From Ideonella_A sakaiensis_A (GTDB lineage Bacteria; Pseudomonadota; Gammaproteobacteria; Burkholderiales; Burkholderiaceae_C): a DNA stretch of 64,000 nt. Shown here in pieces: positions 34,501-42,359 of this stretch; the stretch's first letter is position 1, and every line of letters begins with the position of its first letter. The DNA lies in contig NZ_CP182947.1 of NCBI RefSeq assembly GCF_048320135.1, positions 3,596,001 to 3,660,000 on the forward strand, in the 5' to 3' direction. The notes beneath the pieces were generated by a model. That model was not told where the DNA came from, searched no databases, and was given only the letters and a program-made list of their open reading frames with translations. Position numbers and translations under genes: made by a program.

Positions 34501-37500
34501 GCCGCTGCCAGGCGATGCCGAGCGGGACAGTGCGGAGGCAGCGCCGCCGCAGGCGGAAGTGCTGCCGGTTGGCGACGCTGCCCCGGTCTGGGAGCAAGTG
34601 CAGGCGGATTCGCAGCCGTCAGCAGATGGCGAGCCGCCGCTGTCGGAATGGCACGATGCGCCGGTGATCGAGCCGCCGCCATTGCCGGACTGGGACGAGG
34701 CGCCGGCGGTCGAGCCGCCCCCGGCCGCAGCGGCGCCGGCATCGGCCGATCAGCTTCCGCCGGAATCGGACGAGACGACCCCGGCCGCCCCGGCGCCCGA
34801 CATCGAAGAGCTGGTGGCCTTCGTTCCGCAGGGCGATGCAGGGCAGGGGTCGATGCCGGACTGGGCCGAGCCGCCTGCCGTCGAGTTGCCCGAACCGACG
34901 GTCGTTGAAGCGGCATGGCCTGCTGCAACTCCGGCCGCGGAGATGCCGGTCTCGCCCGAGCCCGTCGAGACGGCAGCGCCGGCCGAAGGCGATGTCGACC
35001 CGGCGTTGCCGGCAAGCTGGGTCGAATCCGCAGACGCCGACGCAGACGTCGCGCTGCCGGGCTGGCAGCAGCCACCATCCGCGGAAGCGCCGTCGCCGAT
35101 CTGGCAGGAAGCACCACCCGCCGAAACGCCGCTGCCCGCCTGGCAGGAGCTGCCGTCCGCGGAAGCGCCACCGCCGAGCTGGCAGGAGCCGCCGCCCGCC
35201 GAATCGCCGCCGCCGAGCTGGCAGGAGCCGCCGCCCGCCGAATCGCCGCCGCCGAGCTGGCCAGATGCGCCGCCTGCCGATGCGCCGGCGCCCGCAGCGG
35301 AAGCCGGGATTGCCGAACCGGCTGCCGCACCCGCAGCCTTTACCGAGCCGGACGCCGGTTCGGTCGCGGCTGGCGAGCTGGCGGACGTTGTCCCGCCTGC
35401 GCCGGTTCCGGACGAGCAAGCGATGCGGCAGATCGGTTCGTTGTCGGTGCCGATCGCGCTGTTCAATATCTTCCTCAATGAAGCCGAGGAGTTGTCGCGT
35501 CAGCTGTGCAGCGAGCTCGCCGAATCGGCGATGCGAGGCCATCGGCCGGTGCCTGCGGACGCCATTGATCGCCTGCATGCGCTGACCGGCAGCTCGGCCA
35601 CCGTCGGCTATACCGGCCTTGGCGACCTCGCACGCGAACTCGAGGCGGCATTGCAGCGCGAGCAGCAGATCGCATCGGCCGGCGGCGCAGCCGACGTCGA
35701 TGTCTTGTTGTTCAGCGATGCGGCGGAGGAAATCCGCCAACTGCTGCACCAGTTTGCAGCCGGTTTTCTGCGCTCGCCATCAGCGGAGTTGCTGCAGCGG
35801 CTGGCCGATTTCCGGCACCGGCTGTCGCAACGCCAGCCTGCCGAGGCCGTTGCGGCCGAACCCGCGGCCGACGCCGCCGCGCCGCAGGCCGACTGGCTGG
35901 CCGACATCCGTGCGGTCGATCGGGTCGAGGCCGAGCTGTTTCCGATTTTCGAGGAGGAGGCGAACGACCTGCTGCCGCGGCTGGCCGCGGCGCTGCGCGA
36001 CTGGGCGCGTCAGCCGGAGCAGCCCGAGCCTGCGAACGCGGCGATGCGCCACCTGCACACCTTCAAGGGCGGGGCACGGCTGGCCGGCGCGATGCGGCTC
36101 GGCGAGCTGGCACACCGGCTGGAGACGCGGATCGAGGCGCTGACTGCCAACCTGTTTCAGGTCGACCGATCGGCTGTCGATTCGTTGCTGGCTGGCAGTG
36201 ACGTGCTGCAGCAGGCCTTCGAGACCTTGCGCGAAAGCGATGCCCGGGATCATCTGCTGGCGGGCACAGCGGCACCGCCGCCTGCTGTCGAGCCGGCCGA
36301 CGCCACGCTCGATCCGGCCGTGCCGACTCTGCCCGAACCGGTTGCTACCGCCGCTGCCGCCGACGCCGCTGCCAGCGGAGCGCGGGTCGACTGGTCGCGC
36401 TTCAGCCAGCCTGCACCGACGCCGCTGCCGGCCGTATCGCGGCTTGGCCAGTCGGCGGCGCAGGCTTCGGTCAAGGTGCGCGCGTCGCTGCTCGAGCGGA
36501 TGGTCAACCAGGCCGGCGAGGTCAACCTGTCGCGCGCCCGCATCGAGGTCGAGATGGGGCAGATGCACACCGCGATGGGCGAACTGGGCGACAACATCGA
36601 ACGGCTGCGCCAGCAATTGCACGATCTCGAGTTGCAGGCGGAAACGCAGATGAGCTCGCGCAGCGAGGCGGCACGCAGCGGGTTGCAGCCGTTCGACGCG
36701 CTGGAAATCGATCGATTTACCCGGTTGCAGGAATTGACGCGGATGATCGCCGAGTCGGTCAACGACGTCGCGACGGTGCAGCGCTCGTTGAAGCGCAACC
36801 TGCAGCGCAGCGAGGACGAACTGGCGGCGCAGACGCGGCTGACCCGTGAGCTGCAGTCCGATCTGCTGCGCACGCGGATGGTCGAGTTCGACTCGGTGGC
36901 CGAACGCCTGCACCGCGTAGTCCGCCAGGCGGCCAGCGAATCGGGCAAGCAGGCCGAGCTGCAGATCATCGACGGCAGCATCGAACTCGACCGCAGCGTG
37001 CTGGATCGGGTGACACCGGCGCTCGAACACCTGCTGCGCAATGCGGTGATCCACGGCATCGAAATGCCCGAGCAACGCGGCTGGGCCGGCAAACCGGTCA
37101 GCGGCCAGTTGCAGATCCGGCTGCACCAGCACGGCAACGAGGTCGGCATCGACGTCGTCGACGACGGCGCCGGTCTCGACCTGGCACGAATCCGTGCCCG
37201 CGCCGAGGCGATGGGCCGCTGGCTCGCCGACGGGCAGGAGGCCGAGATGATCTTCAGCCCCGGCTTTTCGACCGCCGAGCGGCTGACCGAAATGGCCGGC
37301 CGCGGCATCGGTCTCGATGTCGTGCGCAACGATCTGGCTGCGCTCGAAGGCCAGATCGACGTGACCAGCACGCCGGGCCAGGGCTGCCGCTTCTCGATGC
37401 TGCTGCCGCTGACGACCGCGATGACACAGGTGCTGATGCTGCGTTGCGGCGAACTGACCGTTGCGGTGCCGGCGACGATGGTCGAGCGGGTGCGCCGGAT

Positions 37501-38275
37501 CACCGCAGCCGATCTGGCGGCCGCGCGGGCCGACGGTTTCTACCTCTACGGCGACCTGATGCTGCCGATGTACTGGCTTGGCGCGCTGCTCGGCCACAGT
37601 GCCGATACCAGCGAGGACTTCGGCCGCAGCCGTCCGATGGTGATCGTGCACAGCGGCAAGCAACGCATCGCATTGCGCGTCGACGAGACGCTCGGCCAGC
37701 AGGAGGCGGTGATCCGCCCCCTCGGGCCGCAGTTGTCGCGGCTGCCGGGGCTGGTCGGCATGAGCATGCTGGCGTCCGGTTCGGTGGCGCTGATCTACAA
37801 CCCGCTGGCACTGGCGGCCGAATACGGTGCGTTGGTATTCAGCGGTGCGCTGCCTCGGCATGGCGGCGGCGCCGCGCCGGCCGCCGCGGTGGCCGGGCCG
37901 TTGGTGCTGGTCGTCGACGATTCGCTGACGGTGCGCCGCGTCACGCAGCGGCTGTTGCTGCGCGAGGGTTATCGGGTGGCGCTGGCGAAGGACGGCATCG
38001 AAGCGCTGGAGAGGATCGAGCAGGAGCTGCCCGCCGTCGTGCTGAGCGACATCGAGATGCCGCGGATGGACGGCTACGAACTGGTCGGCCAGCTCCGTTC
38101 GGCCGAGCGCACGCGTGGCTTGCCGGTGGTGATGATCACCTCGCGCATCGCCGACCGGCATCGCGTGCACGCCGAATCGCTCGGCGTCGCCCGTTATCTC
38201 GGCAAGCCGTACCGTGAGGACGAACTGCTGACGGCGGTCGCCGACGGCGTGCGGCAATCGGCGCCAGGCGCCTGA
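31529..38275 (+). CDS. chpA: multidomain hybrid chemosensory kinase ChpA/PilL (CheA-like)
   Basis: A 2,248-residue kinase, central to Pil-Chp. An N-terminal FimL-like region (1-600) has degenerate phosphotransfer folds. Hpt domains with phospho-His follow at His717 (H-T-L-K-G-S-A) and His1510 (H-T-F-K-G-G-A); a third, His1350, reads H-A-L-T-G with the usual Lys replaced. Between them lies a long Pro/Ala/Glu linker with a 13-residue tandem repeat (1178-1255). Then come the dimerisation and ATPase domains (N box L-R-N-A-V-I-H-G, G boxes D-D-G-A-G and G-R-G-I-G-L-D), a CheW domain and a receiver with phospho-Asp2174. It starts 8 bases after pilJ. Confidence 0.92.
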   Translation: MSAHDRSAAATDDTPSTSTGARTPQDPSGVAWVHDELRRNLEAAHKLLRRHLRESESHDGSDVSARELGGLRQALSMIHQAAGALVMVGLPAAARVLDASEAALRWALQRPARVDAALVDKIEQASFAVTDWLGRMKAGRPVPALQLFPQMRALLEVAGAERVHPADLWSADWQFTVLPVEAGIQQRPIDSRSMTALEQLTLANIKTPSPLILARISDFYAGVAAATAPAGGELPALWQLAAAVFEALAKGLLREDVFNKRLGSRLLSLLRSLHRGHPADDDAVRRLGHDLLFFCAQVKPPESGPAAPRLAAVRAAYDLDRQPAVDYSSSPLGRFDPALAAQAQRRLQSAKQIWSAVVAGELLHLGSLVESFSLLSDSLRRMFSDGDKLAELLEAIAVRCAADGAAPAEGVAMEVATALLYLEATLDDLDGVRNAADRPLDRLAQRIDAASSSGSAQPLEDWIEDLFRRVAERQTQGTVVQELRHAMTAAEQQLDRFFRDPADRTTLAPVEKQLQSMHGVLRVLGVDAAVLALQQMRRETAAIAADAATAPGADRLERLAANIGMLGFLFDMLAVQPALARTMFFYDAAAERLRSAATRGPEAAPPATAAAALAPESVEIDASEQPAPIDIAHLEPAPESIPEPEPEFETVAQTGPATPEAGADEVDVGVDVVDPELQSIFADEAQELLAEARRQLAAWQGGQDDAVAVGELRRHFHTLKGSARMVGRAAAGELAWQAEQRCNAWLAAAGADPASAADGASDRPLAAAIAEDVERIAASLGLGSAQPAADADDGSDAERAADAPAARPQTPGEPPAAADTAEREITVPGELDFDLSWFDAAAPATTPPAAAAPDSDDWLDDELPLPKQTDDARPLGFPADLPSADDLDLDLDLNLDFGHPPVPQPADGATRWGDSLRPDAPAPPPSPRVSTEVGGDEIGRIPALPPAAMPDLSFISLDLSDPKPAAPEGEADAAPAAGRGSAEPADDAAAEPLPGDAERDSAEAAPPQAEVLPVGDAAPVWEQVQADSQPSADGEPPLSEWHDAPVIEPPPLPDWDEAPAVEPPPAAAAPASADQLPPESDETTPAAPAPDIEELVAFVPQGDAGQGSMPDWAEPPAVELPEPTVVEAAWPAATPAAEMPVSPEPVETAAPAEGDVDPALPASWVESADADADVALPGWQQPPSAEAPSPIWQEAPPAETPLPAWQELPSAEAPPPSWQEPPPAESPPPSWQEPPPAESPPPSWPDAPPADAPAPAAEAGIAEPAAAPAAFTEPDAGSVAAGELADVVPPAPVPDEQAMRQIGSLSVPIALFNIFLNEAEELSRQLCSELAESAMRGHRPVPADAIDRLHALTGSSATVGYTGLGDLARELEAALQREQQIASAGGAADVDVLLFSDAAEEIRQLLHQFAAGFLRSPSAELLQRLADFRHRLSQRQPAEAVAAEPAADAAAPQADWLADIRAVDRVEAELFPIFEEEANDLLPRLAAALRDWARQPEQPEPANAAMRHLHTFKGGARLAGAMRLGELAHRLETRIEALTANLFQVDRSAVDSLLAGSDVLQQAFETLRESDARDHLLAGTAAPPPAVEPADATLDPAVPTLPEPVATAAAADAAASGARVDWSRFSQPAPTPLPAVSRLGQSAAQASVKVRASLLERMVNQAGEVNLSRARIEVEMGQMHTAMGELGDNIERLRQQLHDLELQAETQMSSRSEAARSGLQPFDALEIDRFTRLQELTRMIAESVNDVATVQRSLKRNLQRSEDELAAQTRLTRELQSDLLRTRMVEFDSVAERLHRVVRQAASESGKQAELQIIDGSIELDRSVLDRVTPALEHLLRNAVIHGIEMPEQRGWAGKPVSGQLQIRLHQHGNEVGIDVVDDGAGLDLARIRARAEAMGRWLADGQEAEMIFSPGFSTAERLTEMAGRGIGLDVVRNDLAALEGQIDVTSTPGQGCRFSMLLPLTTAMTQVLMLRCGELTVAVPATMVERVRRITAADLAAARADGFYLYGDLMLPMYWLGALLGHSADTSEDFGRSRPMVIVHSGKQRIALRVDETLGQQEAVIRPLGPQLSRLPGLVGMSMLASGSVALIYNPLALAAEYGALVFSGALPRHGGGAAPAAAVAGPLVLVVDDSLTVRRVTQRLLLREGYRVALAKDGIEALERIEQELPAVVLSDIEMPRMDGYELVGQLRSAERTRGLPVVMITSRIADRHRVHAESLGVARYLGKPYREDELLTAVADGVRQSAPGA
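35062..35295 (+). repeat. 39-base tandem repeat inside chpA
   Basis: Six units of 39 bases begin at 35062, 35101, 35140, 35179, 35218 and 35257. Units four and five are identical in sequence. Each codes 13 residues of the type W-Q-E-P-P-P-A-E-S-P-P-P-S, with Trp at residues 1179, 1192, 1205, 1218, 1231 and 1244. More decayed copies (W-x-E-P-P-A-V-E-x-P) occur upstream to about residue 1030. Confidence 0.9.
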
Positions 38276-38287
38276 GTCTGCATCTGC

Positions 38288-39757
38288 TCAGCCCGCGCCC
38301 TTGACGACTGCGTAGCGCTGCAGCGTGTGCTGCCGCGCCTCGGCGTGGTCGACGATCGGCGCCGGATAGTCGCGCCCGATCTCGATTCCGGCGGCCGCCA
38401 GAACGGCCGGCGCGGCCTGCGCCGGTTCATGCAGTGCGGCATCGGGCAGCTTCGCGAGTTGCGGCAGGTAGCGGCGGATGAAGCGGCCATCCGGATCGAA
38501 TTTGCGGCTTTGCGCGGTCGGGTTGAAGATGCGGAACCACGGCTGCGCGTCGCAGCCGCTCGAGCTCGCCCATTGCCAGCCGCCGTTGTTTGCCGCCAGG
38601 TCGTAGTCGTTCAACTGGCGCGCGAAATAACGCTCGCCCCAGCGCCAGTCGATGCCCAGATCCTTCACCAGGAAACTCGCGACGACCATCCGCAGCCGGT
38701 TGTGCATGTAGCCGGTCTGGTTGATCTGCGCCATCGCCGCGTCGACCAGCGGGTAGCCGGTGCGGCCTTCGCACCAGGCGGCAAACCGGCTTTCGGCAAG
38801 CGCTCCGCTTTCCCAGGCAATGCGGTCGTAGGCGGGTCGGAAGCTCGCGTCGACGACATGCGGATGGTGGTGCAGCACCTGGTGGTAGAAATCGCGCCAG
38901 ATCAGCTCCGACAGCCAGCTGGCCGCACCGGTCGAGCCGGCGGCCGCCCGCGTGCGGGCTTCGCGGGCCAGCCGGCGGATCGAGACGGTGCCGAAACGCA
39001 GATGCACCGACAGATAACTGGTGCCGCGCCGGCCCGGGTAGTTGCGTTGCTCGTCATAGTCGTCGATCCGCTGCAGGAACTGATCGAGCAGCGTTGCTGC
39101 GCCGCTGGCCCCGCTCGGCAGCTGCAACTGCTGCAGGTTGGTGGCTTCGAAGCCGATCTCGGCCAGTTCCGGAACGCCGGCCTCGATGCCGGCCGGCGGC
39201 GGCGCGAGCGCCGCGGCATGGCGTGCGATCGGATAGGCCTTCAGGTAGAAATCGTCGACCTTGGCGAGCCAGGCCTTCTTGTACGGCGTGAAGACGCCGT
39301 ACGGTGCGCCGGCCTGGGTCAGCAGTTCGCTGCGTTCGAACACGACATGGTCTTTCACCGTGTGGAAGGCGCGGCCCTGCCGGCGCAGCGCCTCGCGCAC
39401 CGCTTCGTCGCGTGCGAGTGCCGCCGGCTCGTCATCGTGGCTGGCGACAACGGCATCGACGCCAAGTGCCTCGGCGAGACTCGTGATCTGCTCGACCGCG
39501 CGGCCGTGGCGGACCAGCAACCGCACCCCGCCGGCGCTGCCCAGATCGGCCAGTCCGGCGTCGACTTCGGCCAGGCTGTCGCGGATGAATTCGACCCGCC
39601 GGTCGCGGCGCGGCAGCGGATCGAGGATGTCGGTATCGAAAACAAAAACGCACCAGACCCGCCGGCCGATCGTCAGGCCGCGGTGCAGCGCGGCGTTGTC
39701 GTCGAGGCGAAGGTCACGGCGCAGCCACACCAGCACCGAATCGAGGGCTTTGTCCAT
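38288..39757 (-). CDS. phrB: deoxyribodipyrimidine photolyase
   Basis: Light-driven repair of cyclobutane pyrimidine dimers. The 489-residue class I photolyase starts V-L-V-W-L-R-R-D-L-R-L-D-D-N, has the antenna-binding domain in the first 130 residues, and near the C-terminus the FAD and DNA-contact block N-N-G-G-W-Q-W-A-S-S-S-G-C-D and F-N-P, with the conserved R-K-F-D-P-D-G. It is convergent with chpA (12 bases between stops) and divergent from yqgE. Confidence 0.95.
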   Translation of the reverse strand: MDKALDSVLVWLRRDLRLDDNAALHRGLTIGRRVWCVFVFDTDILDPLPRRDRRVEFIRDSLAEVDAGLADLGSAGGVRLLVRHGRAVEQITSLAEALGVDAVVASHDDEPAALARDEAVREALRRQGRAFHTVKDHVVFERSELLTQAGAPYGVFTPYKKAWLAKVDDFYLKAYPIARHAAALAPPPAGIEAGVPELAEIGFEATNLQQLQLPSGASGAATLLDQFLQRIDDYDEQRNYPGRRGTSYLSVHLRFGTVSIRRLAREARTRAAAGSTGAASWLSELIWRDFYHQVLHHHPHVVDASFRPAYDRIAWESGALAESRFAAWCEGRTGYPLVDAAMAQINQTGYMHNRLRMVVASFLVKDLGIDWRWGERYFARQLNDYDLAANNGGWQWASSSGCDAQPWFRIFNPTAQSRKFDPDGRFIRRYLPQLAKLPDAALHEPAQAAPAVLAAAGIEIGRDYPAPIVDHAEARQHTLQRYAVVKGAG

Positions 39758-39834
39758 GATCCGAGTGTGCTACACCGGGGATGTGCCATGCTGGCCGTCG
39801 CCCGTTGATCGAATCCACGAATAAAATCCGCGCC

Positions 39835-40419
39835 ATGGCCGCTGCCGACGTCAATGTCAATTTCACGAACCAGTTTCTGATCGCCATGCCCGGCATGGGC
39901 GGAGACACGTTCGCCGGCACCGTCGTCTACCTCTGCGAACACACCGAAAAGGGTGCGCTCGGCCTGGTCATCAACAAGCCGATCGACATCACGCTGAAAA
40001 ACCTGTTCGAAAAGGTCGAGCTGCCGCTCGATCGCGAGGATCTGGCGCAGACGCCGGTCTTTTTCGGCGGGCCGGTGCAGACCGAGCGCGGCTTCGTGCT
40101 GCACGAGCCGCAGGAGGATGAAACGGGCCAGTACAGCTCGTCTCTGAAGATTCCGGGCGGGCTCGAGATGACGACCAGCAAGGATGTGCTCGAGGCATTG
40201 GCCAGCGGTGCCGGCCCGAAGAAGGTGCTGGTGACGCTCGGCTACAGCGGCTGGGGGGCCGGGCAGCTGGAGGACGAGATGAGCCGCAACAGCTGGATCA
40301 ATGTGGCCGCCGCGCCCGACATCATCTTCGATACGCCGGTTGAGCAGCGCTACGACAAGGCCTTGTCGCTGCTCGGCATCGACGTGCGCATGTTGAGCCA
40401 GGAAGCCGGCCACGCATGA
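39835..40419 (+). CDS. yqgE: YqgE/AlgH family protein (UPF0301)
   Basis: A 194-residue UPF0301 protein: F-L-I-A-M-P-G-M, A-L-G-L-V-I-N-K-P, F-F-G-G-P-V and the late G-Y-S-G-W-G-A-G-Q-L-E-x-E. It was described as AlgH, a transcriptional regulator, in Pseudomonas, but its biochemical role is uncertain. The Met at 39835 matches homologues. The stop overlaps the ruvX start by 4 bases (ATGA), and a TAAAAT box lies 8-13 bases before the ATG. Confidence 0.92.
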   Translation: MAAADVNVNFTNQFLIAMPGMGGDTFAGTVVYLCEHTEKGALGLVINKPIDITLKNLFEKVELPLDREDLAQTPVFFGGPVQTERGFVLHEPQEDETGQYSSSLKIPGGLEMTTSKDVLEALASGAGPKKVLVTLGYSGWGAGQLEDEMSRNSWINVAAAPDIIFDTPVEQRYDKALSLLGIDVRMLSQEAGHA

Positions 40420-40844
40420 AGCCGCGCCAACCGCCCGGCGCCGTGCCGGCCGCTGCGACTGCGGCGCAGTCGTTCCTTGCATTCGACTATGGCGAGCGGC
40501 GGGTCGGTGCCGCCGCCGGCAACAGCCTGACCGGTTCGGCGCAGCCGCTGCGCACGATTTCTCTCGAAGGTGATGCCCGGTTTGCCGCGATCGGTGCGCT
40601 GATCGACGAATGGCAGCCGGCCGCGCTGGTGGTCGGCATTCCGTTCCACCCCGACGGCGCGGCGCATCAGAATACCCATCGCGCGCGGCGGTTTGCGCGC
40701 CAGCTGCAGGGCCGTTTTGCATTGCCGGTGCACGAGGTCGACGAACGTTATACGACCACCGATGCCGTAGCCGGCGGCGCAACCGACCTCGATGCGGCAT
40801 CCGCGGCGATCATCCTCGAGCAATATCTGCGTACATTGAAATGA
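40416..40844 (+). CDS. ruvX: Holliday junction resolvase-like protein RuvX/YqgF
   Basis: A 142-residue RNase H-fold nuclease required in E. coli for 16S rRNA 5' maturation. The catalytic strand A-F-D-Y-G-E-R-R-V-G-A-A with Asp24, the V-V-G-I-P-F-H-P-D-G loop and V-D-E-R-Y-T-T near the end are typical. About 20 Pro/Ala-rich residues precede the domain. It overlaps yqgE and is followed 34 bases later by pyrR. Confidence 0.92.
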   Translation: MKPRQPPGAVPAAATAAQSFLAFDYGERRVGAAAGNSLTGSAQPLRTISLEGDARFAAIGALIDEWQPAALVVGIPFHPDGAAHQNTHRARRFARQLQGRFALPVHEVDERYTTTDAVAGGATDLDAASAAIILEQYLRTLK

Positions 40845-40878
40845 CTTTTCTCCGTAGCACCTGCTGCGCCAGCCGAGC

Positions 40879-41370
40879 ATGAGCACGACGCTCGACGCGG
40901 AGGCGCTTTACCAGAAGCTGCTCGAGGGCGTGCGCGCGCTGCGACGGCCCGATGCGGTGCTGGTCGGCGTCTGGTCGGGTGGCGCCTGGCTGGCCGAACG
41001 GCTGCAGCGCGATCTGCAGCTGCCAGGCGAACACGGCGTGATCTCGAGCGCATTGCACCGCGACGATTTCGGCTCGCGCGGACTGGCTGCCGGAGCCGAC
41101 CCGACCCGATTGCCGTTCGAGATCGAGAACAGCCACATCCTGCTGATCGACGATGTGCTCGATACCGGCCGCACGGTGCGTGCGGTGGTCAATGAATTGT
41201 TCGATTTCGGCCGGCCGGCCAGTGTCGACCTTGCGGTTCTGGTCGACCGTGGCGGCCGTGAACTGCCAATCCAGCCCGGCTTTGCCGCCGCGTCGACCAG
41301 CCTGCCGCCGAACCAGCGTCTGTCGCTGATGCGCGACGAATCCGGCCGGCTCAGTTTCGACATCCTCTGA
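40879..41370 (+). CDS. pyrR: bifunctional pyr operon regulator / uracil phosphoribosyltransferase PyrR
   Basis: A 163-residue type I phosphoribosyltransferase with PRPP loop L-L-I-D-D-V-L-D-T-G-R-T and S-L-P-P-N-Q-R-L near the end. In Gram-positives PyrR controls pyr genes by RNA attenuation; in betaproteobacteria the regulatory role is unproven. It heads pyrR-pyrB-pyrC' (26 bases to pyrB). I see no anti-terminator or terminator structure in the short gaps around it, so enzymatic salvage may be the main role. Confidence 0.9.
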   Translation: MSTTLDAEALYQKLLEGVRALRRPDAVLVGVWSGGAWLAERLQRDLQLPGEHGVISSALHRDDFGSRGLAAGADPTRLPFEIENSHILLIDDVLDTGRTVRAVVNELFDFGRPASVDLAVLVDRGGRELPIQPGFAAASTSLPPNQRLSLMRDESGRLSFDIL

Positions 41371-41396
41371 CGCGCCGCCGCCGGGAACCCGCCACG

Positions 41397-42359
41397 ATGT
41401 TGTACAGACGAAATCCGCAGCTCAATGCCAACGGCGAACTGATCCACCTGCTGTCGGTCGAGGGCTTGCCGCGCGCGGTGATCCACCAGATCCTCGATAC
41501 CGCCGGCAGCTTCCTCAGCGTCAACGACCGCGAGGTGAAGAAGGTGCCGCTGCTGCGCGGCAAGAGCCTGTTCAACCTGTTTTTCGAGAACAGCACGCGC
41601 ACCCGCACGACGTTCGAGATCGCCGCGAAGCGCTTGTCGGCCGACGTCATCAACCTCGATATCTCGCGTTCGTCGACCGCGAAGGGCGAAAGCCTGCTCG
41701 ACACGATCGCCAACCTGTCGGCGATGCATGCCGACATGTTCGTCGTGCGCCATGCGGAGAGCGGCGCGCCGTATCTGATCGCGCAGCATGTCGCGCCGCA
41801 TGTGCATGTGATCAATGCCGGCGACGGGCGGCATTCGCACCCGACGCAGGGTCTGCTCGACATGTACACGATCCGCCACTTCAAGAAGGATTTCAGCCAG
41901 CTGACGGTGGCGGTGGTCGGCGACATCGTGCACTCGCGCGTCGCCCGTTCCGACATCCATGCGCTGACCATCCTCGGCGTGCCGGAGATCCGCGCGGTCG
42001 GCCCGAAGACACTGGTGCCGGCCGATTTCCGCGAGATGGGCGTGCGCGTCTGCCACGACATGGAAGAGGGCATCCGCGATGCAGACGTGATCATCATGCT
42101 GCGGCTGCAGAACGAGCGGATGAGCGGCGCGATGCTGCCGAGCGCCGGTGAATTTTTCAAGAGTTTCGGGTTGACGCCGGAAAAGCTCGCGGTTGCCAAA
42201 CCCGATGCGATCGTGATGCATCCGGGGCCGATCAACCGCGGCGTCGAGATCGACTCGGCGGTCGCCGACGGCAAGCAGAGCGTGATCCTGCCGCAGGTGA
42301 CGTTCGGCATCGCGGTGCGGATGGCGGTGATGTCGATCATTGCCGGGAACAGCGCATGA
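41397..42359 (+). CDS. pyrB: aspartate carbamoyltransferase catalytic subunit
   Basis: Second step of pyrimidine synthesis. The 320-residue product has the carbamoyl-phosphate motif F-F-E-N-S-T-R-T-R-T-T-F-E and the H-P-T-Q-G-L-L-D motif of ATCases. No pyrI regulatory subunit follows; instead it overlaps by 4 bases (ATGA) a dihydroorotase-like gene, as in the class A ATCase of Pseudomonas, where PyrB forms a dodecamer with inactive PyrC'. Confidence 0.96.
   Translation: MLYRRNPQLNANGELIHLLSVEGLPRAVIHQILDTAGSFLSVNDREVKKVPLLRGKSLFNLFFENSTRTRTTFEIAAKRLSADVINLDISRSSTAKGESLLDTIANLSAMHADMFVVRHAESGAPYLIAQHVAPHVHVINAGDGRHSHPTQGLLDMYTIRHFKKDFSQLTVAVVGDIVHSRVARSDIHALTILGVPEIRAVGPKTLVPADFREMGVRVCHDMEEGIRDADVIIMLRLQNERMSGAMLPSAGEFFKSFGLTPEKLAVAKPDAIVMHPGPINRGVEIDSAVADGKQSVILPQVTFGIAVRMAVMSIIAGNSA

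Noticed and set aside
35062..35295. Evenly spaced repeats suggesting a CRISPR array
   Set aside because: Units are contiguous without unique spacers and lie in frame inside chpA, so it is a protein-coding tandem repeat.
35780..38257. An 825-codon open frame on the minus strand opposite chpA
   Set aside because: Covers the kinase, CheW and receiver domains in reverse; long only because stop codons are rare in this GC-rich context.
40845..40878. Possible PyrR-binding attenuator before pyrR
   Set aside because: The gap is only 34 bases, with no hairpin pair or terminator that could form alternative structures.
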